NCBI GenBank assembly: GCA_963767635.1
Contig: CAVYEM010000001.1
Span: 2,356,001-2,420,000 of the forward strand
DNA length: 64,000 nucleotides
Direction: 5' to 3'
Source: CAVYEM01 sp963767635
GTDB lineage: Bacteria > Vulcanimicrobiota > Vulcanimicrobiia > Vulcanimicrobiales > Vulcanimicrobiaceae
Shown here piece after piece: positions 8,935 to 17,006 of the stretch (the first letter of the stretch is position 1; each line of letters begins with the position of its first letter). The notes under the pieces were generated by a model, which did not search any database, had not been told where the DNA came from, and saw only the letters and a list, made by a program, of their open reading frames with translations. Position numbers and translations under genes: made by a program.

Positions 8935-10041
8935 CTACAAATTTGCCGGCGCAGGAAAAATCGGGATAGGGCGGCGCGATGCGGCCACGCCGCCTCCGCC
9001 GCGCTTGACGGTATACATTGCTTTATCGGCGCCGGAGAGCAATTCTCCGATTTTGCGCCCATCGTGCGGGTACGCACTCCAGCCGATGCTCGCGCCGACC
9101 ACGAACGTATCGCCTTTGGCCTCGTAGGGGCGGCTGACCGCAAAATGCAGGCGCTCCGCAATCGAAGCGATCGACGATCGGCTGACCGGCGGCGTGATAA
9201 TGCACAGAAATTCGTCGCCGCCCATCCGAAAAACCAGATCTTCGTCGCGAAGTTCTTCACGCAGGCGTGCCGCAGCGCCGCGCAAGATCGCGTCGCCCGC
9301 GGCGTGACCGTGGCGATCGTTGACGCGTTTGAATCCGTCCAGATCCAAATACAACACGCCGAACGAGCGTTGCTGGCGCGCCTTGAGCAGCCGTGAGAGC
9401 GTGCTGACCGCCGCGCGCCGGTTCCCCGCGCCGGTCAGCGGATCGCGCAGAGCGGATCGCCGGTAGAATGCCGCGGTGCGCGCGAGCAGCCAGCCCGCGC
9501 ATACGAGCAGAACCAGCACGGCCGCCGTACCGAGCGATGCGGTCACGCCCAGCCTTGTGAGCTCCAACGTACGTCTGCGCTGCTCGGCCAATCGTTTGCG
9601 GTATGTCGCTTCGGTCTTATTGTCCGTTGCGCGAAGACGGTCGAACAACGATTTGCCAGGCGCGAGCTCCGCTAGTGCATCGTCGCGCCGGCCGTCGCGC
9701 ACCAGCCGGATCACGTTGGCGAAATACGCTTGCACCGCCGCCACGTTTCGGCGGTTTGCGGAATCGAGCTGCTGCGATCGCACCGCGTGCAGCGACGTTC
9801 GATAGACGTCCAGGAATTGCGCGTCGCCCGAAGCGACATACCCGCGTACGCCCGTTTCTTCGTTGACGAGTTGCAGCAGACGGTCGTGCTGCCGGTACGC
9901 AGCAGCCGCTATTGCCTGCTCGCGGATCACGCTTTGCTGCAGCAGCACGAACTCGACGACCGAGCTCGCGAGCAGCGCTAAAACGACGGTACACGAAACG
10001 ACCGCAGCCAGCACCACGCGGCGCCCCTCGAAGGCCCTCAC
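8935..10041 (-). CDS. Membrane diguanylate cyclase with CHASE3-like sensor
   Basis: A 368-residue protein that would make cyclic di-GMP. A transmembrane helix (about residues 8-33) is followed by a periplasmic helical domain with NEETGVRGYVASGD, the hallmark of CHASE3-type sensors, a second membrane helix (about 170-190), then the GGDEF domain: DPLTGAGNRRA, YLDLDGFKRVND and MGGDEF (274-278). RDED sits five residues before GGDEF, matching the RxxD inhibitory I-site, so product inhibition is expected. The enzyme looks active. It shares the strand with the hydrolase upstream. Confidence 0.93.
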   Translation of the reverse strand: MRAFEGRRVVLAAVVSCTVVLALLASSVVEFVLLQQSVIREQAIAAAAYRQHDRLLQLVNEETGVRGYVASGDAQFLDVYRTSLHAVRSQQLDSANRRNVAAVQAYFANVIRLVRDGRRDDALAELAPGKSLFDRLRATDNKTEATYRKRLAEQRRRTLELTRLGVTASLGTAAVLVLLVCAGWLLARTAAFYRRSALRDPLTGAGNRRAAVSTLSRLLKARQQRSFGVLYLDLDGFKRVNDRHGHAAGDAILRGAAARLREELRDEDLVFRMGGDEFLCIITPPVSRSSIASIAERLHFAVSRPYEAKGDTFVVGASIGWSAYPHDGRKIGELLSGADKAMYTVKRGGGGVAASRRPIPIFPAPANL

Positions 10042-10106
10042 GGTAAAGTTTTCGGCTGGAAGCCGCGCGGCCTTAGCTGCTTGCTAGGGCCGCTCCGCGC
10101 CCGGCC

Positions 10107-11054
10107 TCAGCGGGCGAGGGCTGCAGAAAGGAACGAATAGATCCGTGGCCAGGCCTGTTGCCCCGCCTGCGTGTTGGCCTGGGCGGTACCTCCGAGCATG
10201 AGAGTAACGGGGCCCATCGGCGCTTGCGTCATGGGCCTGGACGCGCTCGAGAACAAAAACAAGTGCCCGGCGCCGGGATAGTGTAGATAAACGTCGGGAA
10301 ACGTATGACGTTGATCGCGCAGATATTGCATACCAATCTCGCACTGCGCGACCGAATCCCAAATTTGATCGTCGTCTGCGGCGAGCATCATCACGGGGCC
10401 TCGAATGTTTTCCAAATGGAACATTGCGGCCGGAATCTGCGACTTGTTCTCCTGCATGGAAGCATCGTAGGCAGGGCGCATATCGAGCGGCTTGCCGGCC
10501 GTAAAGGCCGCGCTGAATGCATCTCCCATTTGCGAGGAGTATGCCACGTAGGGCAGCGGCTTGCCGTCGAACGTCCACGACGAAACCGGCGCTCCCGGTC
10601 CTCGCGGAATGCCTTGCCATGCGAACGGACTGGGGACGTCGGCCACGGCGGCGCGAATCTGCGGATAGACTGACGCAATAGCCAACGCTAATTCGCCGCC
10701 TTTCGAAACGCCAAAAATAGCGATGCGCGCAGAATCGACGTCGTCGCGTTTGGCGACCGTCGCAAGCGCCGTTCCGACCGTCTCCAGCGGAACGTTTTCA
10801 AGCGTTTGCGGCAAACCCGGCAGACCGAAATAGGCAACGGAAGCGGCAACATATCCGCGTTGCGCGAACCGCGGTGCGACAAGCGACATGCCGTCGCCGC
10901 CTTCCGAACCGCCGAGCAGCAGAATCGCCGGATGTTTTCCCGCTCCTGCGGGCGTGCAGATCGTGCCCGTAAAGCCGACGGCTTTATTGCAATTGGGCGG
11001 AAGCGCCGGTGCAGTGGCTGCGGCCAGAACCAATGCAATGCTCGCGAAGATCAT
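10107..11054 (-). CDS. Secreted alpha/beta hydrolase, acyl-CoA thioesterase/BAAT C-terminal-like
   Basis: A 315-residue protein with an N-terminal signal peptide (MIFASIALVLAAATAPALPP). The oxyanion-hole region is LLLGGSEGGDG; the nucleophile elbow is GVSKGG; the acid is in AADDDQIWDS and the catalytic His in PGAGHLF, in the order expected for the family. BAAT C-terminal domains act on acyl-CoA or amino-acid conjugates inside cells, but an exported copy must have another ester substrate. I chose the ATG at 11054 because a clean signal peptide begins there; the longer upstream reading lacks one. It lies downstream of the methyltransferase gene and overlaps its end slightly. Confidence 0.8.
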   Translation of the reverse strand: MIFASIALVLAAATAPALPPNCNKAVGFTGTICTPAGAGKHPAILLLGGSEGGDGMSLVAPRFAQRGYVAASVAYFGLPGLPQTLENVPLETVGTALATVAKRDDVDSARIAIFGVSKGGELALAIASVYPQIRAAVADVPSPFAWQGIPRGPGAPVSSWTFDGKPLPYVAYSSQMGDAFSAAFTAGKPLDMRPAYDASMQENKSQIPAAMFHLENIRGPVMMLAADDDQIWDSVAQCEIGMQYLRDQRHTFPDVYLHYPGAGHLFLFSSASRPMTQAPMGPVTLMLGGTAQANTQAGQQAWPRIYSFLSAALAR

Positions 11055-11770
11055 GATGTGGTCCTTTCTTGTATTTGTTGCGCGCGCTCGAGGGCGCGCT
11101 GCGTGAAATCTCCGGTGATGCATAGCGCGATGAAGGCGTATGCGCCGTACGCCGGCGCGAGGATCCAAGCAAACACTCCCGCCGCCACCGATGCCGTAAA
11201 AATTTCAGCAAGTAGTCCCTGGACGATGGAGGGACGCGTGCCCGATTGTACCGGGGCCGGGATGAGGCGCGGAAAAAATCGCGGCACGCGGACGCAGTAC
11301 GAGACAAAAGCGCCGCCGTATCGCTGAAGCATCGCACGTTCTTCGTGTCCGATCAGCGCAGCGATGAACGCGCCGTTGGCTATCACGATGAACGCCGCGC
11401 CGGACGGCGGCGCAAGGAGCGCGAAACCGTATGCCAGCAAGGCGTTTCCGACATAGAGTGGATTGCGCGTGTAGCGAAAGGGTCCGCCGGCGACGAGCGA
11501 ATCCGTGCGCGCGTCGACACTCCACACGATTCCCGCCGTCAAGTAACTCGAGCCCCACGCTCGCACGATCAGGCATCCGAGCGTGCACGCGACGGCGAGC
11601 GCGAGCAGCGCCGCGATGCCCGCCTGCCCGAAATGCGATCCGAACGCGGCAAACGCGGGCACGTACCGGCGCTCCGGCGCAACCGCCCAGCCGCCGAAGA
11701 ACCCGACGACGTAGATCGACGCAAAGATCGCCGAGCGCCACCGGTACCAGCCCGGAGAGTCGATGATGCA
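11051..11770 (-). CDS. Isoprenylcysteine carboxyl methyltransferase (ICMT)/PEMT-like membrane methyltransferase, start unclear
   Basis: About 240 residues with five to six hydrophobic helices and the family signature GGPFRYTRNPLYVGNALL, followed by IGHEERAMLQRYGGAFVSYC, which together form the SAM pocket of ICMT/PEMT-type enzymes. The substrate is unknown in bacteria. No ATG, GTG or TTG lies in frame between the upstream regulator and the first conserved residues near 11770. Since the regulator frame also runs on without a stop here, a lost or gained base at the junction is likely; a TGATG-type overlap was probably present. Confidence 0.75.
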   Translation of the reverse strand, partial: CIIDSPGWYRWRSAIFASIYVVGFFGGWAVAPERRYVPAFAAFGSHFGQAGIAALLALAVACTLGCLIVRAWGSSYLTAGIVWSVDARTDSLVAGGPFRYTRNPLYVGNALLAYGFALLAPPSGAAFIVIANGAFIAALIGHEERAMLQRYGGAFVSYCVRVPRFFPRLIPAPVQSGTRPSIVQGLLAEIFTASVAAGVFAWILAPAYGAYAFIALCITGDFTQRALERAQQIQERTTS

Positions 11771-12045
11771 TCGCCCTGTTCGAGCAGCGCCTGCATGTCG
11801 CGCACGTGCTGCACGAAGGCTTGACGGCCGGTCGCCGTAAGCCGATAGCGCGACTGGGGCCGGCGGTTGACGAACGTTTTCTCCTCCGCCACATAGCCAT
11901 GCTCGACCAGCTTGGCCAAATGCGCTCCCAGATTGCCGTTGGTCGTTTGCGTGGCGTGCTGCAGTTGATTGAAGGCGGCCCATTCCGCGGTCAACAGCTC
12001 GGCGATGACGCCCAAGCGAATCTTCGAGAGCAGCAGCTCATTCAC
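11764..12045 (-). CDS. Winged-helix DNA-binding regulator, 3' end uncertain
   Basis: Begins at GTG with a GAGAGGA ribosome binding site and reads MNELLLSKIRLGVIAELL, then a winged helix with NGNLGAHLAKLVEHGY as the recognition helix and RPQSRYRLTATGRQAFVQHV as the wing. This is the small single-domain MarR/PadR-related type (about 95 residues) usually found beside membrane proteins. The frame runs on past the expected end into the methyltransferase gene, so the stop is probably masked by an indel near 11765. The start overlaps the stop of the upstream membrane-protein gene (TAGTG). Confidence 0.75.
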
Positions 12046-12635
12046 TACGCGTCCTCTCGCGGACCCGTGCCCAAGAAGAGCAGCCCCGGCACCGCGTAAC
12101 CGAGTATGAATCCGGCGGCGAGCACGTAGCCCGGCATCTGCGGCAGGAGATAGTTCGCCGCCAAAACCGAGACGAGCAGCACCAGGCCCCCGGCCAAGCC
12201 GCGGCGGTCGCCGGAGAAACCGATGACCAGCATCATGATAGCCGCCCCCATGCTCCACACCGCCGCGCCGCCCCACCCCGCGAACACGTGTGGCTGCGCG
12301 AACGCGGCGACGACTACCGTAAACCAAACGGCGCCCATCACGCGGGCCATGCGAATCTCGTTAAGCGATACGCGTTCGAAGCAACGGTTACGCGCTATCG
12401 ACACGCACACGAGGACGGAGTAAATGATTCCGATCAACAGGGCCGCGTCCGCGAGCCATACGCCGGCGTGACCGCCGAGGTGCGAAAAGTACAGTTGTTG
12501 CCCCGCGTCGATGGCGGCTGCCGCGAAACCCCAAACGACGATTAAGCCCGGAGTCAGCCGGACTGGTTGCTCGTCGGCTTGGGTCAAAATGCGGTCCACC
12601 ATCTCTAGGTGCTCGCGCGCTTCGGAAGCGTTCAT
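12045..12635 (-). CDS. Multi-pass membrane protein of unknown function
   Basis: A 196-residue protein with a charged N-terminal helix (REHLEMVDRILTQADEQ) followed by about six membrane helices. I do not recognise a named family. It is the first gene of an operon with the winged-helix regulator and the methyltransferase; gene pairs of this kind are often a membrane sensor or exporter with its repressor. Translation of the regulator is coupled to it by an overlapping stop and start. Confidence 0.7.
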   Translation of the reverse strand: MNASEAREHLEMVDRILTQADEQPVRLTPGLIVVWGFAAAAIDAGQQLYFSHLGGHAGVWLADAALLIGIIYSVLVCVSIARNRCFERVSLNEIRMARVMGAVWFTVVVAAFAQPHVFAGWGGAAVWSMGAAIMMLVIGFSGDRRGLAGGLVLLVSVLAANYLLPQMPGYVLAAGFILGYAVPGLLFLGTGPREDA

Positions 12636-12655
12636 CAGCGAGGTACTCCTCTTTT

Positions 12656-12665
12656 AGACTAGTCT
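12656..12665. promoter_or_regulatory. Palindrome upstream of the membrane-protein/regulator operon
   Basis: AGACTAGTCT is a perfect 10-bp palindrome in an AT-rich stretch 20 bases upstream of the operon start, within the probable promoter. It is a plausible autoregulatory site for the winged-helix protein of the operon. Confidence 0.35.
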
Positions 12666-12736
12666 GTAATATAGATTGCTCTGACAATATACCTCTTCCG
12701 GCGTTCTCTGTCAAACGGTCACGACGAGGGTTGCGT

Positions 12737-12765
12737 TTGACAGCACGGGAGGAGCTTGGTAATCT
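12737..12765 (+). promoter_or_regulatory. Strong sigma-70 promoter for rplU, predicting a leaderless mRNA
   Basis: TTGACA (12737-12742) and TAATCT (12760-12765) are 17 bases apart. Transcription would start about 7 bases later, near 12772, only about three bases before the ATG at 12775. The purine-rich GGGAGGAG at 12747-12754 lies inside the promoter spacer, 20 bases from the ATG, too far to serve as a ribosome binding site. Confidence 0.65.
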
Positions 12766-12774
12766 TCCAAAGTC

Positions 12775-13113
12775 ATGTACGCGATTATCGAGACGGGCGG
12801 CAAGCAGTATAAGGTCACCGAGGGTGATGTGATCAAGTGCGATCTCCTGCAGAGCGAGGTCGGTTCGGACGTCACGTTCGAGCGCGTGGTGCTTACGAGC
12901 AACGGCGGGGACGGCATTTCGGTGGGCAGCCCTATCGTGAACGGCGCCTCGGTGACGGGCACGGTGCTGCGTCAAGACCGCGACAAGAAGATTCTGGTCT
13001 TCAAATACAAACCGAAAAAGCGAGTCCGCAAGCTCACCGGGCACCGCCAGCGCTTCGCCCAAGTCAAGATTACGAAGATTCAGCTCGCCGTAGGGCGCCG
13101 TTGCTGGACGTGA
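12775..13113 (+). CDS. rplU: 50S ribosomal protein bL21
   Basis: A structural protein of the large ribosomal subunit. The invariant start MYAIIETGGKQYKVTEGD and the C-terminal KRVRKLTGHRQRF are present; 112 residues is slightly longer than usual because of a short divergent tail (LAVGRRCWT). The stop overlaps the GTG of the prp gene, as is common in rplU-prp-rpmA operons. rpmA (bL27) is not found after prp here. Confidence 0.97.
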   Translation: MYAIIETGGKQYKVTEGDVIKCDLLQSEVGSDVTFERVVLTSNGGDGISVGSPIVNGASVTGTVLRQDRDKKILVFKYKPKKRVRKLTGHRQRFAQVKITKIQLAVGRRCWT

Positions 13114-13439
13114 TTTTCCGCAGGGACGGCCGGCAGAGGCTGTCCTCTGTTTTTGCGCGGGGGCACGTCGAAATTCCGGAAACCAGCGCCGACGAATATT
13201 CGCTCGTGTGCGCGGCGGTTTCGGCGATCCTTCAGGCTGCGCGGCTGGGCCTGGAAGCGCACGTCAAGATACCCATGGACGTCACGCAACGCTCCGGCGA
13301 AATGGCGATGCGCTGGCCGGCTAGTGCCCGCGCCGACGAGCGCGTGGCCGCCATTCTAGAAACCGCGCTGCTGGCAGTCCGGCAGATCGGCGAGCAGTAT
13401 CCGCAGCATGTGAGGCTGAGCGAGGATATTGAGGCGTAA
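13110..13439 (+). CDS. prp: Ribosomal-processing cysteine protease Prp
   Basis: About 109 residues. Prp removes the N-terminal extension of bL27 in bacteria that have one. The catalytic His is in RGHVEIP and the catalytic Cys in SLVCAAVSAILQ, the two conserved motifs in the right order and spacing. The GTG start overlaps the rplU stop; a TTG nine bases upstream is an alternative. Its usual neighbour and substrate gene rpmA is missing downstream, so bL27 must be encoded elsewhere. Confidence 0.88.
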   Translation: MIFRRDGRQRLSSVFARGHVEIPETSADEYSLVCAAVSAILQAARLGLEAHVKIPMDVTQRSGEMAMRWPASARADERVAAILETALLAVRQIGEQYPQHVRLSEDIEA

Positions 13440-13489
13440 GGGCCGTCGGCGGGTATGAATAGCGGCGAGATCTTTTTTGGAGGCCATCA

Positions 13490-13780
13490 ATGTCAGAGAC
13501 ATTCCGGCCGGCGCAATCGGAACAGCAATGGTCCGGCAGCAACGGCTACAAGGGCACCTATGCGGAGAACGCCAGCGTGAGTTACGAAGATACGGAAAAC
13601 GCCGGGGGGAACGAAGTCGGTAAGGCACTGCTCGTAGGCGTCCTCGGCGGCTTGCTTTCCGCTGCCGGATACCTGGTGTATCAACGGCTGCCCGAAGATC
13701 AGAAAGACCGGCTGCAGCAGCAAGGTAAACAAATGCTGCAGCAGCGCATCAACGAAGTGCGTCAGAACTTCAACATTTAG
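13490..13780 (+). CDS. Small membrane-anchored protein, YtxH-like
   Basis: A 96-residue protein with a strong ribosome binding site (GGAGG). The first 42 residues are polar and acidic, then one glycine-rich membrane helix (VGKALLVGVLGGLLSAAGYL), then an amphipathic basic/Gln-rich helix (DQKDRLQQQGKQMLQQRI). This layout resembles YtxH-type envelope proteins, but the match is by architecture only. It occupies the place where rpmA would be expected. Confidence 0.65.
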   Translation: MSETFRPAQSEQQWSGSNGYKGTYAENASVSYEDTENAGGNEVGKALLVGVLGGLLSAAGYLVYQRLPEDQKDRLQQQGKQMLQQRINEVRQNFNI

Positions 13781-13816
13781 TCCGCGGAACGAGGCGCCCG
13801 GGTACTACGGAGGATC

Positions 13817-14353
13817 GTGCAGCGCGCGATCCTCTTGGTTTTTGCATTGCTCTGGCTAACGAACGGCGTCGCGCGCGCGCAAGACGCGCTCGTGGGAGCG
13901 TACGCGCAAGCACTGCGGAACTTCAACCCGTTGCTGGGTGCCCCGCAATCGGCAATTCTCGCGCGCGAAGTGATCGTGCAAGCGGACGCGCAGGCGCTGG
14001 ATGCGCGCTTGCTCGTGGCGCTGATCGCCGTAGAATCACGCTGGCATCCCGAAGCGGTTTCCTCGGCCGGTGCGATTGGGCTGGCTCAGCTGATGCCGGC
14101 AACCGCATCGGGTATGGGAGTGAGCGCGACCGATCCGCGAGACAACATCCGCGGCGCTGCGGTTCATCTTCGCGCGCTGCTCAACCGTTTCTCCGGTGTT
14201 GACCGCCGCACGCAATACGCTCTAGCGCTGGCCGCGTACAACGCCGGAAGCGGCGCCGTGCAAAAATACGGCGGCATTCCGCCGTATCCCGAAACGCAGC
14301 ATTACGTCAGCGCGGTTCTTCTGCTCTGGCGCCGTTTGGCGGGGGACTCGTAG
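13817..14353 (+). CDS. Secreted lytic transglycosylase (SLT domain)
   Basis: Cleaves peptidoglycan between MurNAc and GlcNAc. Signal peptide of about 21 residues ending ARAQ; the SLT core has ALIAVESRWHPEA with the catalytic Glu73, AGAIGLAQLMPATA, and ALAAYNAGSGAV, all three standard motifs. The start is GTG. The 3' end overlaps the convergent tatA gene by 47 bases. Confidence 0.92.
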   Translation: MQRAILLVFALLWLTNGVARAQDALVGAYAQALRNFNPLLGAPQSAILAREVIVQADAQALDARLLVALIAVESRWHPEAVSSAGAIGLAQLMPATASGMGVSATDPRDNIRGAAVHLRALLNRFSGVDRRTQYALALAAYNAGSGAVQKYGGIPPYPETQHYVSAVLLLWRRLAGDS

Positions 14354-14585
14354 GCTCGGGCTCTTCATCGATCACGCGAACTTCGTCGAGCGGGGAGTGC
14401 GCCGCCGGCGTGTGCGGCTCGTTTAAGTCCGCCGCCCGCTCCATCTCGCGAATAAACGAATGTGAGGTGTTCTGCACCTCGCGCATCACTCGTCCCGCCT
14501 GCCGCATGATGCTGGGAAGTTTCTGTTCGCCGAAAACGAGCAGCGCCAAAACGCCCAGGATGGCCATGTCCGGAATCGAGAGCAC
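14307..14585 (-). CDS. tatA: Twin-arginine translocase subunit TatA/TatB
   Basis: About 92 residues. One N-terminal membrane helix (IPDMAILGVLALLVFGEQKLP) with the family's FGxxKLP hinge, then an amphipathic helix (IMRQAGRVMREVQNTSHSF) and an acidic/Pro-rich tail. The GTG start at 14585 places the helix at the N-terminus, as TatA requires. tatC is not in the window. TatA and TatB cannot be told apart with certainty here. Confidence 0.85.
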   Translation of the reverse strand: MLSIPDMAILGVLALLVFGEQKLPSIMRQAGRVMREVQNTSHSFIREMERAADLNEPHTPAAHSPLDEVRVIDEEPEPTSPPPNGARAEEPR

Positions 14586-14700
14586 GCTGCAGACTTTGCC
14601 GATTCTTTGCGCGCGCCTGCGGTAGCCGGAGCGCTGCCGCCCAAGCAGGCCTGCGAGGGCAGCAGGGCCTCCCTCCGGCGCCGTGCAAGGATGGCGGCTC

Positions 14701-15168
14701 GTGAAAATCATCTACACGCGGGGCAATCGCACCGAAACGCTGGCCTCGCTTGCGACGCTGCGCAAAATTCTCGGCCGCTTCGTCGCTCACCGCGTCTTTT
14801 ACGAAATTTCGAGCCGGAACAAGCGCGGCCACGAGTTTTTTTCGGCGAAGAACGTGTTCGTCGTCGGCTCCATCGAGGTGACGAACCGCGACTATCTGAC
14901 CATCACGATCTTTGATGCCTGCAGCCAAAGCCACTCGATCGAAATTCTGAATCCGGCGACCATGCGGATTTACGACGAGATGCCGGGCAAAGGCTTTGCC
15001 GTCTCGTTCATCAGCGAGCTGGAAAGCGGCGTGGAATCTCGATGCTATCTTCGCGACGAAGGCCCCGACGGTGAGGGCGGCAGCCGGCAATCCGCCTTGG
15101 AGAAAATCACCTTGCCGCAGCTGTTCGAATACTTGGAGGAGATCACGTCGGTCGAGCCGGTGAAATAG
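14701..15168 (+). CDS. Conserved-looking protein of unknown function
   Basis: About 155 residues, cytoplasmic, no recognised family. It reads as a well-ordered alpha/beta protein: TLRKILGRFVAHRVFYEISSR, FVVGSIEVTNRDYLTITIFDA, then a glycine-poor C-terminus with ALEKITLPQLFEYLEEITS. I chose the GTG at 14701 because AAGGA precedes it at a suitable distance; a GTG at 14683 would add six residues. It is divergent from tatA with a 115-base GC-rich intergenic region. Confidence 0.65.
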   Translation: MKIIYTRGNRTETLASLATLRKILGRFVAHRVFYEISSRNKRGHEFFSAKNVFVVGSIEVTNRDYLTITIFDACSQSHSIEILNPATMRIYDEMPGKGFAVSFISELESGVESRCYLRDEGPDGEGGSRQSALEKITLPQLFEYLEEITSVEPVK

Positions 15169-15178
15169 CTTTTAGCGA

Positions 15179-15670
15179 TCATTTGAAACGCCCCGGGTTT
15201 TTTGCGGCGGCGCGCCCTTCCAACCGATGCGCGCGGCGTAGCGCGCGCACGGCGTCGGCGGTGCGTCCCAATCGCTTATACGCGATTCCCAAATGGTGGT
15301 GCGCCGGCGCGTAATTCGCATCGCTCTGCACCGCCAGTTCGTACTGCTGAATCGCCGCTTCGATCGCGCCTGCCTCCAAATGCATGTTGCCGACATTCAC
15401 CAGCACCGGAGCGTAGCGCGGCGCGATGGAAAGCGCCCGCTCGAACGACGCGCGCGCCTGCTCCCGTTCGTGCATGTGCATAAAGGCGACGCCGCGTTTG
15501 TTCCACAACAGCGCGCATTCCTCGCTTTTTAGATCGGGTTCGCGCAGCAGTTCGTCGATGCGGCTAACGGCCTCGCTGTAGCGTCCCTGCGCGATGTCGC
15601 GCATCGCCAGCTCGAACGGCGTATAAAGCTCGGGGCGAAAAAGAGCCAAGAATCTGCGCAGGTTGAACAC
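15179..15670 (-). CDS. Tetratricopeptide repeat protein
   Basis: A 163-residue protein containing about three TPR units between residues 25 and 150 (for example ARASFERALSIAPRYAPVL and AIQQYELAVQSDANYAPAHHH), where the alternating Ala, Gly, Tyr and Pro positions fit the TPR consensus. It has no signal peptide. TPR proteins are scaffolds, so no specific role follows. Its start lies 8 bases from the divergent trmD start. Confidence 0.85.
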   Translation of the reverse strand: MFNLRRFLALFRPELYTPFELAMRDIAQGRYSEAVSRIDELLREPDLKSEECALLWNKRGVAFMHMHEREQARASFERALSIAPRYAPVLVNVGNMHLEAGAIEAAIQQYELAVQSDANYAPAHHHLGIAYKRLGRTADAVRALRRAHRLEGRAAAKNPGRFK

Positions 15671-15678
15671 TGCGGCGT

Positions 15679-16383
15679 ATGTTCACGATCGACGTGCTCA
15701 CGCTCTTTCCCGAAGTGCTGGCGCCGTTCGTGGGTCTCTCGATCGTCGGCCGGGCCGTCGAAGCAGGCATCGTGCAGATTCGTTACCACCACGTGCTCGA
15801 CGCGCTGCGCGAAAACGAGCGAGCCGACGACGCGCCCTTCGGCGGCGGTCCCGGTATGGTGATGCGGATCGAGCCGATTGCCCGCATCCTGGACGGCATC
15901 GTGGGCGAGGCTGCGCCGGACGAGCGGCGCCTAATCGTCGTCCCGGCCCCCAGCGGCACGCCGTTCAGCCAGCGCGACGCGCGCCGTTTTGCGCGCGAAT
16001 ACGAACGCTTGATTTTCGTGTGCGGTCACTATGAAGGCATCGACGAGCGCTTGAGCAGCCTCTATCCGCTCGAAGAATTTTCTCTGGGAGATTTCGTGAT
16101 GACCGGCGGCGAGCTGCCGGCGCTGGCCATGATCGACGCGACGGTGCGATTGCTCTCGGGAGCGATTCGTCCGCAGTCGGCCGCTGCCGAATCCTTCACG
16201 TCCGCAGCTCTGGATTACCCCAGCTACACGCGACCCGCCCGCTTCCGCGGCGTCGACGTCCCCGCGGTGCTGCTCTCCGGGGACCACGCCGCCATCGCGC
16301 AATGGCGGCGGGAGCAGTCCCGGGAACGCACTCGCAAGCGTCGGCCGGACTTAGAAAGCCCTGGAAAAGCGGACGAATCGTAA
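15679..16383 (+). CDS. trmD: tRNA (guanine-N1)-methyltransferase TrmD
   Basis: Methylates G37 of tRNAs, which prevents +1 frameshifting. The start MFTIDVLTLFPEVLAPF, the DDAPFGGGPGMVMRIEP loop, the SAM-binding deep-knot segment FVCGHYEGIDER and SLGDFVMTGGELPAL are all present, followed by ALDYPSYTRPARF. Length of 234 residues is normal. rplS follows, as in most bacteria, but rpsP and rimM are not upstream; a TPR gene is there instead. Confidence 0.97.
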   Translation: MFTIDVLTLFPEVLAPFVGLSIVGRAVEAGIVQIRYHHVLDALRENERADDAPFGGGPGMVMRIEPIARILDGIVGEAAPDERRLIVVPAPSGTPFSQRDARRFAREYERLIFVCGHYEGIDERLSSLYPLEEFSLGDFVMTGGELPALAMIDATVRLLSGAIRPQSAAAESFTSAALDYPSYTRPARFRGVDVPAVLLSGDHAAIAQWRREQSRERTRKRRPDLESPGKADES

Positions 16384-16395
16384 CGCGCATCGTCC

Positions 16396-16424
16396 TTGCG
16401 GAGTAGTAGGCACCGTGCTATTAT
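16396..16424 (+). promoter_or_regulatory. Sigma-70-type promoter for rplS and the signal peptidase genes
   Basis: TTGCGG (16396-16401) and TATTAT (16419-16424) with a 17-base spacer lie between trmD and rplS. The leader of about 70 bases contains GTGGG-CAC-CCCAC, a short hairpin that might be part of a ribosomal-protein leader. Confidence 0.65.
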
Positions 16425-16501
16425 GCCAGGGTTGCCGTGGGCACCCCACCGGCCTTGTTGGATTTCGTCCACATGAGCTTTATTGAGCAGAAGAGAAAGT
16501 C

Positions 16502-16852
16502 ATGAACGTCATCGATGTCTTGAACCGCGAACAGCGCAAAGACAACGTCCCGCAGTTCCGTCCCGGCGATACCGTGAAGGTCTATTCAAAGGTGGTCGAA
16601 GGCGGCAAAGAGCGCGTGCAAATGTTCGAAGGCGTCGTTACGGTCCGCAAGGGCGGAAACGCGCAAGAGTCGATCACGGTTCGCCGGGTCGCCCATGGAG
16701 TCGGCGTCGAAAAAACGTTTCTTCTGCACAGCCCGCGGGTCGATCGCATCGAGATCAGCAAGCGCGGCATCGTGCGCCGCAGCCGGCTGTATTATCTGAC
16801 CGAGAAGATCGGCAAAGCCGCGCGGATCAAAGAGAAGAAAACTGCCCGCTAG
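16502..16852 (+). CDS. rplS: 50S ribosomal protein bL19
   Basis: Ribosomal protein at the 30S-50S interface. QFRPGDTVKVYSKVVEG, ERVQMFEGVV and the C-terminal RGIVRRSRLYYLTEKIGKAARIKEK are characteristic, and 116 residues is the usual length. It is followed directly by the first of three signal peptidase genes. Confidence 0.97.
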   Translation: MNVIDVLNREQRKDNVPQFRPGDTVKVYSKVVEGGKERVQMFEGVVTVRKGGNAQESITVRRVAHGVGVEKTFLLHSPRVDRIEISKRGIVRRSRLYYLTEKIGKAARIKEKKTAR

Positions 16853-17006
16853 TCTTGCCATCTCGCCCCTGCAGTTACTCGGGCTGATCGGCGTCTTTGC
16901 CCTTGCGCGCATAGCGCTCGGCAGCAGATCGTTCGAAAAGCTCGCATCGGGTTCAGCTGCGGCGGCTCGCCGATGGTCCGGCGCGGCCGTTACCCTGCGC
17001 GAATAT

